From contig CAZUZD010000076.1 of assembly GCA_964624465.1 (NCBI GenBank), forward strand, positions 1 to 22,076: a stretch of 22,076 nt of DNA. Direction: 5' to 3'. This document shows positions 8,701-14,978 of this stretch, piece by piece (position 1 is the stretch's first letter; each line of letters begins with the position of its first letter). Under the pieces are notes generated by a model. That model made no database searches. It had not been told where the DNA came from and saw only the letters and a list, made by a program, of their open reading frames with translations. Origin of the DNA: CAZUZD01 sp964624465 (GTDB lineage: Bacteria > Planctomycetota > Planctomycetia > Isosphaerales > Isosphaeraceae). A program made the translations under genes and the position numbers.

Positions 8701-8899
8701 CGACGACCCCGAGGCGATCGGGCGCCTGACCCGCCAGTTCCCGAGCGAGGCCGTCACCGACCCGGTGGCCGCCGCGCTGGCCTTGCGCGCCGATGCCGCC
8801 CGGCATGCGGCCCGGATCCAGGAGCTGTTCGATCGGATGGTGGTCCACGCCGCCGATCGGCCGGCGCCGCCCGCGAGCACGGAGGGCTCGAACCCATGA
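5717..8899 (+). CDS. glnE: Bifunctional glutamine synthetase adenylyltransferase/adenylyl-removing enzyme
   Basis: GlnE attaches AMP to glutamine synthetase and removes it again, under control of PII protein and glutamine. The 1060-residue protein has two nucleotidyltransferase domains in tandem. The N-terminal one (deadenylylase in characterised GlnE) has GKLGG at 233-237 and SDID at 244-247. The C-terminal one (adenylylase) has GKLGG at 765-769 and SDLD at 776-779. All metal-binding aspartates are present, so both activities should be intact. It is somewhat longer than the E. coli enzyme (946 residues). ATG at 5717 is chosen because GAAGGA (5704-5709) lies 7 bases before it; an in-frame TTG at 5663 is the alternative. 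The stop overlaps the next start (ATGA). No glnA or glnB is in the window. Confidence 0.95.
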   Translation: MPRPDPADLLPRTGLLENPDATRLWLTGLGVREPQRGARDLCDLAARGIAPAAIEALLHGLDRLLPQCPDPDMVLTNLDRFVAAARDPEACVAALNRSPRATEALLQLFGTSQYFSELIIRDPDVIGWLRAGGMHYDRDTLFEQLWSALLLDRDETAQRLTIRRFRQRQMLRIGYNDIVRGLPVEVITQDLSNLADVCIEAACRLARAKQVERHGEAFGPDGRPARFVVLAFGKLGGAELNYSSDIDLMFVYEAEGQTRGSRGVSFADYFARLGGEIVRLLSDHTAMGQAYRVDMRLRPEGDQGPLARSLGSTIGYYETKGRTWERQALIKCRSSAGDLSLGREFLAAMAPFVYRRYLNTAEIGEIKAMKRRIEARTHSAGADELEVKTGRGGIRDVEFVVQFLQLLHGGREPAVRHPNTLIAIDRLEQAGCLSAEERHVMEDTYRLLRRIEHRLQTMFDRQTHRMPEDAEELRTLSLRLGYAPATAWEDRTGPTDRFRADYRAKTEKNRRILNHLLHDAFQDERDNSADPVVDLILDPDPPPELVRDALARYPFRDAHLAHDNLMALAREDHEFLSHYRCRHFFAAIAPALLRAVARTADPDLTLTNLEKVSASLGAKAILWELFSLNPPSLRLYVELCSTSQLLSEILINNPGMIDDLIDSLVVDRPQPASSIRAELAELCRGAEDLAPILLSFRNKEWLRIGTRDVLGREPIRDVTRELADVAEAIVSQVARDQWTRRLEHSGTPRRGSDGRRARWAILGLGKLGGREMTYHSDLDLMFLYDEDGSTERVEPSISNRQFFTEMAQRILRALERSEGSGPLYRVDTRLRPYGSAGPLALSIDAFRSYYRTAAQPWERLALTRARVVFSQGTFGRDVTGAVREILAQPVDPVELAGKVTAMRQKRMGGRGPTDLKRGPGGLVDLEFLVQYQILVHAAADPEVLRPNLWDALETLKHRGLVRGEDAAALRGAYDFWRAIEARLRLVHNRTDVTLPDDPEAIGRLTRQFPSEAVTDPVAAALALRADAARHAARIQELFDRMVVHAADRPAPPASTEGSNP

Positions 8900-9948
8900 C
8901 TTTGACATCCGCAACCGCCAGTCCGCTGCGGTCCTGGGCCACGCTGGCCCTCAAGATCACGCTCGGCGTGGGCCTGCTGGGCGTGGCACTCTGGCTCAGC
9001 CGGGATCAGATCGCCGAGGTCCTTGACCGTCGACCCGACGCCGGCCGCTTCGCGCTGGCCTTCGCGCTGTACTTCGGCGGTGTGCTGCTGGCGTTCACCC
9101 GCTGGTACCTGCTCGTCCGGGCGCTGGAGCTGCCGTTCCGCTGGCGCGACGCGGTGCGGCTCGGGCTGATCGGCACGCTGTTCAACATCGTGATCCCGGG
9201 CGCCGTGGGCGGCGACTTCGTGAAGGCGGCGTACATCGCCCGCGAGCAGCACCGCAAGGGCCGCGCCATGGCCTCGGTGCTGATCGACCGGGTGGTCGGG
9301 CTCATCGGACTGTTCGTGCTCGCCGCGATCACCGGCGCCGCCTGGTGGGGCTCGCTGGGCGGCCCGGTGCGGCGGGTGGTCGTGGCGGCCTGGATCGCCC
9401 TGGGCGTCACGTGCCTGATCCTGCTGGCCATGTTCGCCGTCCGGCCGCACGGCCCGCTGCTGACGCGGCTGAATCGCCCGCGGCTCACATTCCTGGCCGG
9501 CGAGTTGCAGGCCACGGGCATGGCCTACCGTCAGCGCCTCGGGACGGTGGCGCTCAGCATCGCCCTGGCGGCGCTGACGCACCTGGGCAACGTGCTCGCC
9601 TTCGACTCGATCGGCCGGGCCCTGTTCCCCAGCGACGAGCTGCCGTCGCTGGCGCAGAACCTCATGCTGGTGCCGCTGGTGCTCTTCAGCACCGGCATCC
9701 CGCTGCCGTTCGGGGCGCTCGGGGCCTCGGAGGGCGTCAGTGGCATGCTGTTCCGATCGGTCGACTTCCGTGGCGGCGCCGTGACCATGCTCGGATTCCG
9801 CCTGCTCCAGTTCGGCGCCGCCGGCCTGGGCGCCCTGGTGTATCTGAGCCACCGCTCGCAGGTCCGCGTCCTCACCCGGCCCCATCCCGTGCCGCATCAG
9901 CCGCACGGCGACGCGGACGAGGCGGAGCTGAGCCTGGCACGCCGTTGA
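8896..9948 (+). CDS. YbhN/lysylphosphatidylglycerol synthase-type (flippase-like) integral membrane protein
   Basis: This is a 350-residue inner-membrane protein with about eight predicted helices. The signature region 'GTLFNIVIPGAVGGDFVKAA' (about residues 93-112) matches the 'N..lPg.vGGD..r' motif of the UPF0104/YbhN family, which forms the membrane part of MprF and is often annotated as flippase-like. A second family landmark is 'GIPLPFGALGASEG' near the C-terminus. No lysyltransferase domain is present, so it is not a complete MprF. It may move or bind a lipid-linked substrate, but that is family-level inference. It overlaps glnE by 4 bases and ends the plus-strand unit; a GT2 glycosyltransferase converges on it from the other side. 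Confidence 0.85.
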   Translation: MTLTSATASPLRSWATLALKITLGVGLLGVALWLSRDQIAEVLDRRPDAGRFALAFALYFGGVLLAFTRWYLLVRALELPFRWRDAVRLGLIGTLFNIVIPGAVGGDFVKAAYIAREQHRKGRAMASVLIDRVVGLIGLFVLAAITGAAWWGSLGGPVRRVVVAAWIALGVTCLILLAMFAVRPHGPLLTRLNRPRLTFLAGELQATGMAYRQRLGTVALSIALAALTHLGNVLAFDSIGRALFPSDELPSLAQNLMLVPLVLFSTGIPLPFGALGASEGVSGMLFRSVDFRGGAVTMLGFRLLQFGAAGLGALVYLSHRSQVRVLTRPHPVPHQPHGDADEAELSLARR

Positions 9949-9978
9949 TCCGGACTGCTGTCGCGTGACAGGCGGATC
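9947..9978. terminator. Two-part hairpin between convergent genes
   Basis: An outer stem GATCCG (9947-9952)/CGGATC (9973-9978) encloses CTGTC (9958-9962)/GACAG (9967-9971) with a GCGT loop. It overlaps the stop at 9946-9948 and lies in the 43-bp space before the end of the minus-strand GT2 gene. This suits a bidirectional terminator, though there is no T-run on either strand. Confidence 0.45.
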
Positions 9979-9991
9979 GCGTCGGTCGGGA

Positions 9992-11035
9992 TCAGATCGG
10001 CGGCGAGGGCTCCCCCTCGCGGACCTCGCCGAGCACGTAAGTCGTCTTGGCCTGCGACTCGTAGTAGGTGCGCATCATCATGTCGGCGACCAGGCCGATC
10101 TGGATGCTCATGAACCCGGCAATGCCGAAGATACCGGCGAGGATCGGCAGCGGGGTCTCGATGAACGTCTTCGGCGGCGTGTACGCGTACTTGTAGAAGA
10201 GCATCAGGCCGAAGGCGATCACGCCCAGCAGGAACGAGAGCAAGCCGATGCGCCCGAAAAAGTGCATCGGCTTCTGCGAGTATCGCTGGTAGAACCGCAG
10301 CAAGATCAGGTCGAGCACGACATTGAACGTGCGACCCAGCCCGTACTTGGCGCGGCCGGCGGTGCGCGGGCGGTGGTTCACGACCAGCTCGGCCACGCGG
10401 GCTCCCTGCCAGCGGGCGAAGATGGGGATGAACCGGTGCATCTCGCCGTAGAGGCGGACGCCCGAGAGCACCGAGCGACGGTATGCCTTGAGTGTGCAGC
10501 CGAAGTCGTGCAGTGCCACGCCCGAGATCCGCGCCACCAGCCGGTTGGCGATCTGCGAGGGCACGCGGCGTGTGAGCCACCTGTCCTGCCGGTCCTTGCG
10601 CCAGCCGGAGACGACATCGAAGCCCTCGTCGAGCTTCGCGACCAGCCGGGGGATGTCGGCCGGGTCGTTCTGGCGATCACCGTCGATCGGGACCAGGACC
10701 TCACCGCGTGCCAGGTCGATCGCGGCCGAGAGGGCGGCCGTCTGGCCGCAGTTGCGCCTCAGGAATGCGACCCGCACGTGCGACGGATCAGACTTCTGGA
10801 TCTGCTCCAGCTTCGCCCGGGTGCCGTCGGTCGAGCCGTCGTCGACGAAGATGACCTCGTAGGACCGGCCGCCAGGGGCGAGGACGCCGGTGATCTCGGC
10901 GTGCAGGGGCTCGACGTTGTCGACCTCGTCGTAGACCGGCACCAGCACCGAGAGGCCCACGGAGGGCCCTCGCGAGCGCGAGGCATACGACGGGTGCCCG
11001 CTAGGGGTGGTGCTGAGGTCGCTCGGTGTGTTCAC
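9992..11035 (-). CDS. GT2 family glycosyltransferase with two C-terminal membrane helices (polyprenyl-phosphate glycosyltransferase-like)
   Basis: The 347-residue protein has a GT-A fold. 'LSVLVPVYDEVDN' opens the domain, 'VDDGSTDGT' (Asp65, Asp66) binds the nucleotide-sugar, and the metal-binding Asp-x-Asp is at 118-120 (IDGDRQNDP). 'DFGCTLKAYRR' at about 177-187 is typical of the DPM1/ArnC/GtrB group. Two helices at about 261-285 and 295-320 anchor it, and the order fits enzymes that transfer a sugar to undecaprenyl or dolichyl phosphate. The sugar cannot be predicted. The start is GTG at 11035 with GAAGGGG upstream. It lies 49 bp after the sugar-phosphate isomerase gene in the same direction. 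Confidence 0.88.
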   Translation of the reverse strand: MNTPSDLSTTPSGHPSYASRSRGPSVGLSVLVPVYDEVDNVEPLHAEITGVLAPGGRSYEVIFVDDGSTDGTRAKLEQIQKSDPSHVRVAFLRRNCGQTAALSAAIDLARGEVLVPIDGDRQNDPADIPRLVAKLDEGFDVVSGWRKDRQDRWLTRRVPSQIANRLVARISGVALHDFGCTLKAYRRSVLSGVRLYGEMHRFIPIFARWQGARVAELVVNHRPRTAGRAKYGLGRTFNVVLDLILLRFYQRYSQKPMHFFGRIGLLSFLLGVIAFGLMLFYKYAYTPPKTFIETPLPILAGIFGIAGFMSIQIGLVADMMMRTYYESQAKTTYVLGEVREGEPSPPI

Positions 11036-11084
11036 GGGTCGACCCCTTCGGGGAGGCGCGGCGACGTCGCCGGCGGGAGGCGGC

Positions 11085-11999
11085 TCAGGCGATGAACTGG
11101 CTCAGGTAACGGTGGCTCTGCACCAGCGACGCCTTCCGGCGCTCCAGCGAGCCCTCGAACGACCGATCCTCGACCTCGACGCAGACCGGCCCCTGGTAGC
11201 CGGCGTCGCCGAGCGCCGCCGCGTACGCGCCCCAGTTCACATCGCCCAGGCCGGGGAGCTTGGGTGTGTGCCAGAGCTTCGGATGGGCCAGCACCCCGTG
11301 GGCGTCGAGCGCCGCTTGATCGATGCGGGCGTCCTTGGCGTGGACATGCACGAGCCGGTCGGCGAACTCGCGGACCGGGTCGAGGTAGTTCATTTGCATC
11401 CAGACCAGGTGCGACGGATCAAAATTCAGGCCGAAGTGCGGGCTCGGGATGTCGGCGAACATCCGTCGCCAGATCGCCGGGCTGATGGCGAGGTTCTTGC
11501 CACCCGGCCACTCATCGGCCGTGAACAGCATGGGGCAATTCTCGATGCCCACCCGCACGCCACGCTCCTCGGCGTGAGCGATCAGGGGCCGCCAGACCTC
11601 CAGGAACCGCGGCCAGTTCTCGTCGACCGAGAGCTTCGGGTTGCGGCCGACGAAGGTCGTGACCCGGCCGATCCCCAGCGCCGCCGAGGCGTCGATGAGC
11701 CGGTGGAGCTGGGCGATGGCCGCCTCGGCCGCCGCCTCGTCGGGGTCGAGGGCGTTGGGGTAGTAGCCCAGCGACGAGATCGCCACGCCGGTCCGCGCCG
11801 TCAGGTTGCCGATGCGATCGATGGCGGCGGCGTCCAGCGCGGTGGCGTCGATGTGGGTGATGCCGGCATACCGGCGCTCCGCCTTGCCCGGCGGCCAGCA
11901 CATCACCTCAACGCAGGCGTAGCCGGTCTCGGCGGCGAAGCCGAGCACCTCGTCGAGCGACAGCTCGGGCAGGATGGCGGAGACGAACCCCAGTTGCAT
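11085..11999 (-). CDS. Sugar phosphate isomerase/epimerase (xylose isomerase-like TIM barrel)
   Basis: This 304-residue protein has no signal peptide. It starts 'MQLGFVSAILPELSLDEVLG', the usual first strand and helix of AP endonuclease-2/xylose isomerase-like barrels. The four expected metal ligands are visible: Glu153 (GIEN), Asp194 (NFDPSH), His220 (HVHAKD) and Glu275 or Glu277 (VEVED). This family covers isomerases and epimerases such as ketose 3-epimerases and inosose dehydratase-like enzymes. The substrate is not evident, though planctomycetes often use such genes with Gfo/Idh/MocA dehydrogenases. ATG at 11999 has GAGGG 8 bases upstream. It is the middle gene of the def-isomerase-GT2 unit, 84 bp after def. 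Confidence 0.85.
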   Translation of the reverse strand: MQLGFVSAILPELSLDEVLGFAAETGYACVEVMCWPPGKAERRYAGITHIDATALDAAAIDRIGNLTARTGVAISSLGYYPNALDPDEAAAEAAIAQLHRLIDASAALGIGRVTTFVGRNPKLSVDENWPRFLEVWRPLIAHAEERGVRVGIENCPMLFTADEWPGGKNLAISPAIWRRMFADIPSPHFGLNFDPSHLVWMQMNYLDPVREFADRLVHVHAKDARIDQAALDAHGVLAHPKLWHTPKLPGLGDVNWGAYAAALGDAGYQGPVCVEVEDRSFEGSLERRKASLVQSHRYLSQFIA

Positions 12000-12083
12000 C
12001 GGTCATTCCCTCGGACGACTCGCGGCGGGCGAGATCGGACGCTGGTTCGGGGCGGGGTCGATCGGGCGACTTGGCAGGCCGGC

Positions 12084-12665
12084 TCAGCCCAGGGCGGCGA
12101 GCTCACGGAGCTGGCGGCTGATCTCGTCGTCGGGCGGGAACTCGCCCCGCGACTGCAACTGGCGAAAGTCGTTCTCGATGAGCCGCAGCTTCGGCTCGGC
12201 CTCGCGCCGGGTCTCGGGATCGAAGTGGTCAATAAAGAGCCGGCCATCCAGGTGGTCGGTCTCGTGCTGGATCGCCCGGCTCAGCAGGTCATTGGCCTCG
12301 ATGTCGACCTCCTGGCCCTGGAGGTCGAACGCCTTCACCCGCACCCGCTTGGCACGCTGCACCTCGCCGTAGAGGGCCGGGAAGCTCAGGCAGCCCTCGT
12401 CGGCCTGGATCGACGAGTGTCGCTTGACGATCGTCGGGTTCAGGAAGACCCGTTCCTGGTCCGGCTTGTCAGGGTCGCAGGTCAGATTCATGACGAAGAA
12501 CCGCAGCGGGAGGGCCACCTGGTTGGCGGCCAGTCCGATCCCGCGGTGCTCGTACATCAGGTCGAACATCTCGCGAACGTAGGCCCGGAGCCGATCGTCG
12601 ATCTGCCGCACGGGGACCGACTCGTACCGAAGCGCCGGGTGGGGGTAGGTCACGATCCGCAACAC
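12084..12665 (-). CDS. def: Peptide deformylase
   Basis: Peptide deformylase removes the N-formyl group from nascent proteins, undoing the step made by fmt. The 193-residue protein has all three signature motifs: GIGLAANQ (42-49), EGCLS (90-94) with metal ligand Cys92, and QHETDHLDG with ligands His134 and His138 and catalytic Glu135. 'GLAANQ' replaces the more common 'GLAAPQ', a tolerated change. The start is GTG at 12665, with GGAG 8 bases upstream on the minus strand, and the protein begins 'MLRIVTYPHPALR' as expected. It is led by its own near-consensus promoter and is the first gene of a minus-strand unit. Confidence 0.95.
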   Translation of the reverse strand: MLRIVTYPHPALRYESVPVRQIDDRLRAYVREMFDLMYEHRGIGLAANQVALPLRFFVMNLTCDPDKPDQERVFLNPTIVKRHSSIQADEGCLSFPALYGEVQRAKRVRVKAFDLQGQEVDIEANDLLSRAIQHETDHLDGRLFIDHFDPETRREAEPKLRLIENDFRQLQSRGEFPPDDEISRQLRELAALG

Positions 12666-12705
12666 AGACGAGGCTCCGGGGAGGGGGACGTCATGACCGC
12701 AGCGA

Positions 12706-12736
12706 ATTATAGCGGCCGGGCCCGGGCCACTGCCAG
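12706..12736 (-). promoter_or_regulatory. Promoter for def
   Basis: On the minus strand a perfect TATAAT lies at 12711-12706, about 40 bp upstream of the def start. CTGGCA (12736-12731) is a possible -35 site, with a long 19-base spacer. A perfect -10 hexamer is rare by chance in DNA this GC-rich and its position is right. The leader would be about 35 nt. Confidence 0.55.
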
Positions 12737-12776
12737 TTCGACGGCCAGGGCCCGCGATCCAGCCGCCGGGGCGAGC

Positions 12777-13670
12777 TCAGCGATCGGCGGCCGGCCGGCG
12801 CAGCTCCCGGCGGAGGGACCGGATCTGGTCCTGGGCGATCAGGCTCAGCTTCGAACGCAGGATCGGGTTGCCGTCGAACCAGCCCTTCGGCTCGACGAAC
12901 GCGAATCGGGCCTCGACCACCAGCACCCCGGGTCGCTCCCGATAGCGGCCAACCTGCACATAGCCGGCGCCCCCGGCGTAGGGCCCGGGCATCGCGGCCG
13001 GGTCCTGCACCGGCTGCCAGAGGTTCGGGGCCGGGCCGGGTCCGTCGAAGGCCGGGTCGGTGCGGCTGGCGACGAGCAAGGCGTCGTCGGTCCAGGTGGC
13101 CTCGATCCGGGTCGTCGCCTCGACGGCGATCCGATCCAGCAACCGGGCGCGGGTGTGCACGAACGCGACGCGATGCCGGGCATCCGGGGCCTCCGGCTTC
13201 GACTCGATTCCCCGGGCGGTCAGTTCGGGTGCCGCGACGGCCGCCCCCTCGAATCGCATGTTGCCGGCCTCGATCGCGCGGCCACCGGCGGGCTGGAGGG
13301 CCTCCGGGTCGATCGCCCCCAGGTCGGCATGCACGGCGAAGACCAGGTGAGCCATCCGGACGACGGCCCCGTCCGCGCCGGGCACGTCGCGGAGCTTGAG
13401 CACGAACGGGGCCGAGATCGAGTCGCGCAGCAGCTCCTCGGCCCGCGCCGTCGAGCCGGCCAGCTCGACGAACGCGCGCGTCTGGGCCGCAGCATTCATC
13501 TCTGGGCCCAGGGCGGGCGCCGGTAGCTCCAGCAGCCGGCCGCCGAGTCGGAACTCCGGGCCGGTCACGACCCGGAAGGTCGCATTCCCGGGGGCCGGGG
13601 CGGGGTCCTGCCCCGGGGCCGGGCTGGAGGGCAGCACGAGCAGGAGCAGGCCGAGGGTCCAGGCAATCAT
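12777..13670 (-). CDS. Secreted protein of unknown function
   Basis: I do not recognise this 297-residue protein. It starts with a hydrophobic signal peptide (MIAWTLGLLLLVLPSSPAPG), with likely cleavage near residue 20 and a Pro/Ala-rich linker after it. The rest is soluble, mixed alpha/beta in appearance, with no cysteine and no clear catalytic motif. 'FRLGGRLLELPAP', 'GGAGYVQVGRYRERPGVLVV' and 'WFDGNPILRSKLSLIAQDQI' are the most regular stretches. The pattern fits a planctomycete-specific periplasmic protein. ATG at 13670 has only a weak GGAG 13 bases upstream. It is divergent from the S49-like lipoprotein gene with 101 bp between starts, and it is followed by def, which has its own promoter. 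Confidence 0.65.
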   Translation of the reverse strand: MIAWTLGLLLLVLPSSPAPGQDPAPAPGNATFRVVTGPEFRLGGRLLELPAPALGPEMNAAAQTRAFVELAGSTARAEELLRDSISAPFVLKLRDVPGADGAVVRMAHLVFAVHADLGAIDPEALQPAGGRAIEAGNMRFEGAAVAAPELTARGIESKPEAPDARHRVAFVHTRARLLDRIAVEATTRIEATWTDDALLVASRTDPAFDGPGPAPNLWQPVQDPAAMPGPYAGGAGYVQVGRYRERPGVLVVEARFAFVEPKGWFDGNPILRSKLSLIAQDQIRSLRRELRRPAADR

Positions 13671-13771
13671 GGCGGTCCGATGGCTCCGGTCGTGCGGGTT
13701 GGGGCAAGTTTCGCTGTCGTGCGGCCGATACCAGGAGTGTACCGCGCCTGGTGCCCGGGGGAGGTCGCTGC

Positions 13772-14854
13772 ATGCCGTCGGTCCGTTCCAGCCTCGGCCT
13801 CGGACTCGTGCTGATGGCCCTGATGGCCGGCTGCCGGGCGATCCCGATCACCGGGGCCATCCGGGCCGACGCCAACGCCAGCGTCGCGGCCCAGGTCCAG
13901 GGGAACCTGACCGTCCAGGTCCCCACCGCCCCCGACCCCGGCCCCATGATCGCCGTGCCCCTGCGATCCGGGGCCAGTGGCCCCGGTTGTCCCCGGGTGG
14001 CGCTGGTCGACGTGGACGGACTGATCCTGAACCAGAACCTCGTCGGGCTGTACTCGGTCGGCGAGAACCCTGTGGCGGCGTTCCGGGAGAAGCTCGAGGT
14101 GGCGGCCTCCGACCCCCGGGTGGCGGCCGTCGTGCTCCGGGTGCACAGCCCCGGCGGCGGGGTAACGGCCTCGGACATCCTCGCCGAGGAACTCCGCCGG
14201 TTCCGCGCCAGCACCCACAAGCCGGTCGTCGCCTGCCTGATGGACCTGGCCACCGGCGGCGGCTACTACGTCGCCGTCGGGGCCGACCGCGTCCTGGCGC
14301 ATCCGACGACCGTGACCGGCGGGGTGGGCGCCCTGGTGAACCACTACAATCTCCAGGACGCCATGGCGCAGCTCAACGTCGTGGCCGAACCCCTCAAGTC
14401 CGGACCCCTGCTGGACATGGGATCGGTGACCGGCCCCTTGCCCGACGACGTGCGGGCCCTGTTCCAGGAGATGGCCGACGGCTTCCGCGACCGGTTTCTC
14501 GCCCGCCTGAAGGTGTGCCGACCGACGATGACGCCCGCCGACGTGGCCCTGATTCGCGACGGCCGCGTGGTCGCCGCGCCCCGGGCGCTCGAGCTGCACC
14601 TGATCGACGGCATCGGCTACGTCGAGGACGCGATCGCCGAGGCGAGCGGCCTGGCCGGGGTCTCGAACCCCGAGGTCGTGCTCCTGCAACGCGCCTCGAA
14701 TCCCGGCCGGTCGATCTACGCCATCACGCCCAACGTCCCGCAGCAGGGGGAGTTGATCCCGCTCTCGTACCCCGGCCTGGAGCGGGCCAAGCTGCCGACG
14801 TTCCTGTACCTCTGGCAGCCCGACCCGACGATCAGCCGGCTCGGCGGCCGCTGA
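13772..14854 (+). CDS. S49-family (SppA-like) lipoprotein lacking both catalytic residues
   Basis: The fold matches signal peptide peptidase SppA, which normally cuts leftover signal peptides in the membrane with a Ser-Lys dyad. Aligned without gaps to the neighbouring sppA, 'LRVHSPGGG' (122-130) keeps the glycine-rich loop. The catalytic Ser is Gly162 ('LATGGGYYVA'), and the catalytic Lys, 52 residues on, is Leu214 ('SGPLLDMGS'). It is therefore probably inactive as a protease and may bind peptides or pair with SppA. The N-terminus is a lipoprotein signal with a lipobox at MAGC (Cys21). The C-terminus 'LPTFLYLW' resembles the sppA tail 'SPRLLYLA'. ATG at 13772 is chosen because GGGGGAGG (13757-13764) lies 7 bases upstream; an in-frame GTG at 13751 is less likely. 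The protein has 360 residues. Confidence 0.8.
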   Translation: MPSVRSSLGLGLVLMALMAGCRAIPITGAIRADANASVAAQVQGNLTVQVPTAPDPGPMIAVPLRSGASGPGCPRVALVDVDGLILNQNLVGLYSVGENPVAAFREKLEVAASDPRVAAVVLRVHSPGGGVTASDILAEELRRFRASTHKPVVACLMDLATGGGYYVAVGADRVLAHPTTVTGGVGALVNHYNLQDAMAQLNVVAEPLKSGPLLDMGSVTGPLPDDVRALFQEMADGFRDRFLARLKVCRPTMTPADVALIRDGRVVAAPRALELHLIDGIGYVEDAIAEASGLAGVSNPEVVLLQRASNPGRSIYAITPNVPQQGELIPLSYPGLERAKLPTFLYLWQPDPTISRLGGR

Positions 14855-14864
14855 GCGGTCCGGG

Positions 14865-14893
14865 TCGACCATCCTGGTTGCGGGACCTACAAT
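14865..14893 (+). promoter_or_regulatory. Promoter for sppA
   Basis: TCGACC (14865-14870) and TACAAT (14888-14893) are 17 bases apart, matching the -35 and -10 consensus at four and five of six positions. They lie in the 124-bp space between the two S49 genes, so sppA can be transcribed independently. The leader would be about 80 nt and would end with the shared element at 14955-14978. Confidence 0.5.
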
Positions 14894-14954
14894 GAGGCTC
14901 ACGCCGGGCCCGCGTCGATCGATCGCATCGGTCGGGCGGTGAGCCTGGTGGCGG

Positions 14955-14978
14955 CCCACCTCCGACGAGACTGCCCCC
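14955..14978 (+). promoter_or_regulatory. Leader element abutting the sppA start, shared with fmt
   Basis: CCCACCTCC (14955-14963) runs directly into GACGAGACTGCCCC (14964-14977), then one base, then ATG at 14979. All 23 bases recur before fmt (2307-2331) with a 2-base insertion. Identity this long outside coding DNA, at the same distance from two unrelated genes, is not expected by chance. No Shine-Dalgarno site is visible. Confidence 0.55.

Noticed and set aside
5456..8914. Open frame of 1152 codons on the minus strand opposite glnE
   Set aside because: It has no recognisable domain, its composition is dominated by Gly/Arg/Val/Ala/Gln/Asp from GC-rich antisense codons, and it lies wholly opposite a gene with clear GlnE motifs in both halves.
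12713..12728. Overlapping GGCC/CCGG palindromes upstream of def
   Set aside because: They are short self-complementary GC runs with no loop, expected by chance at this base composition.
11007..13526. Open frame of 839 codons on the plus strand opposite GT2, isomerase, def and the secreted protein
   Set aside because: It spans four genes and their spacers, including the def promoter. The real genes on the other strand have full family motifs.
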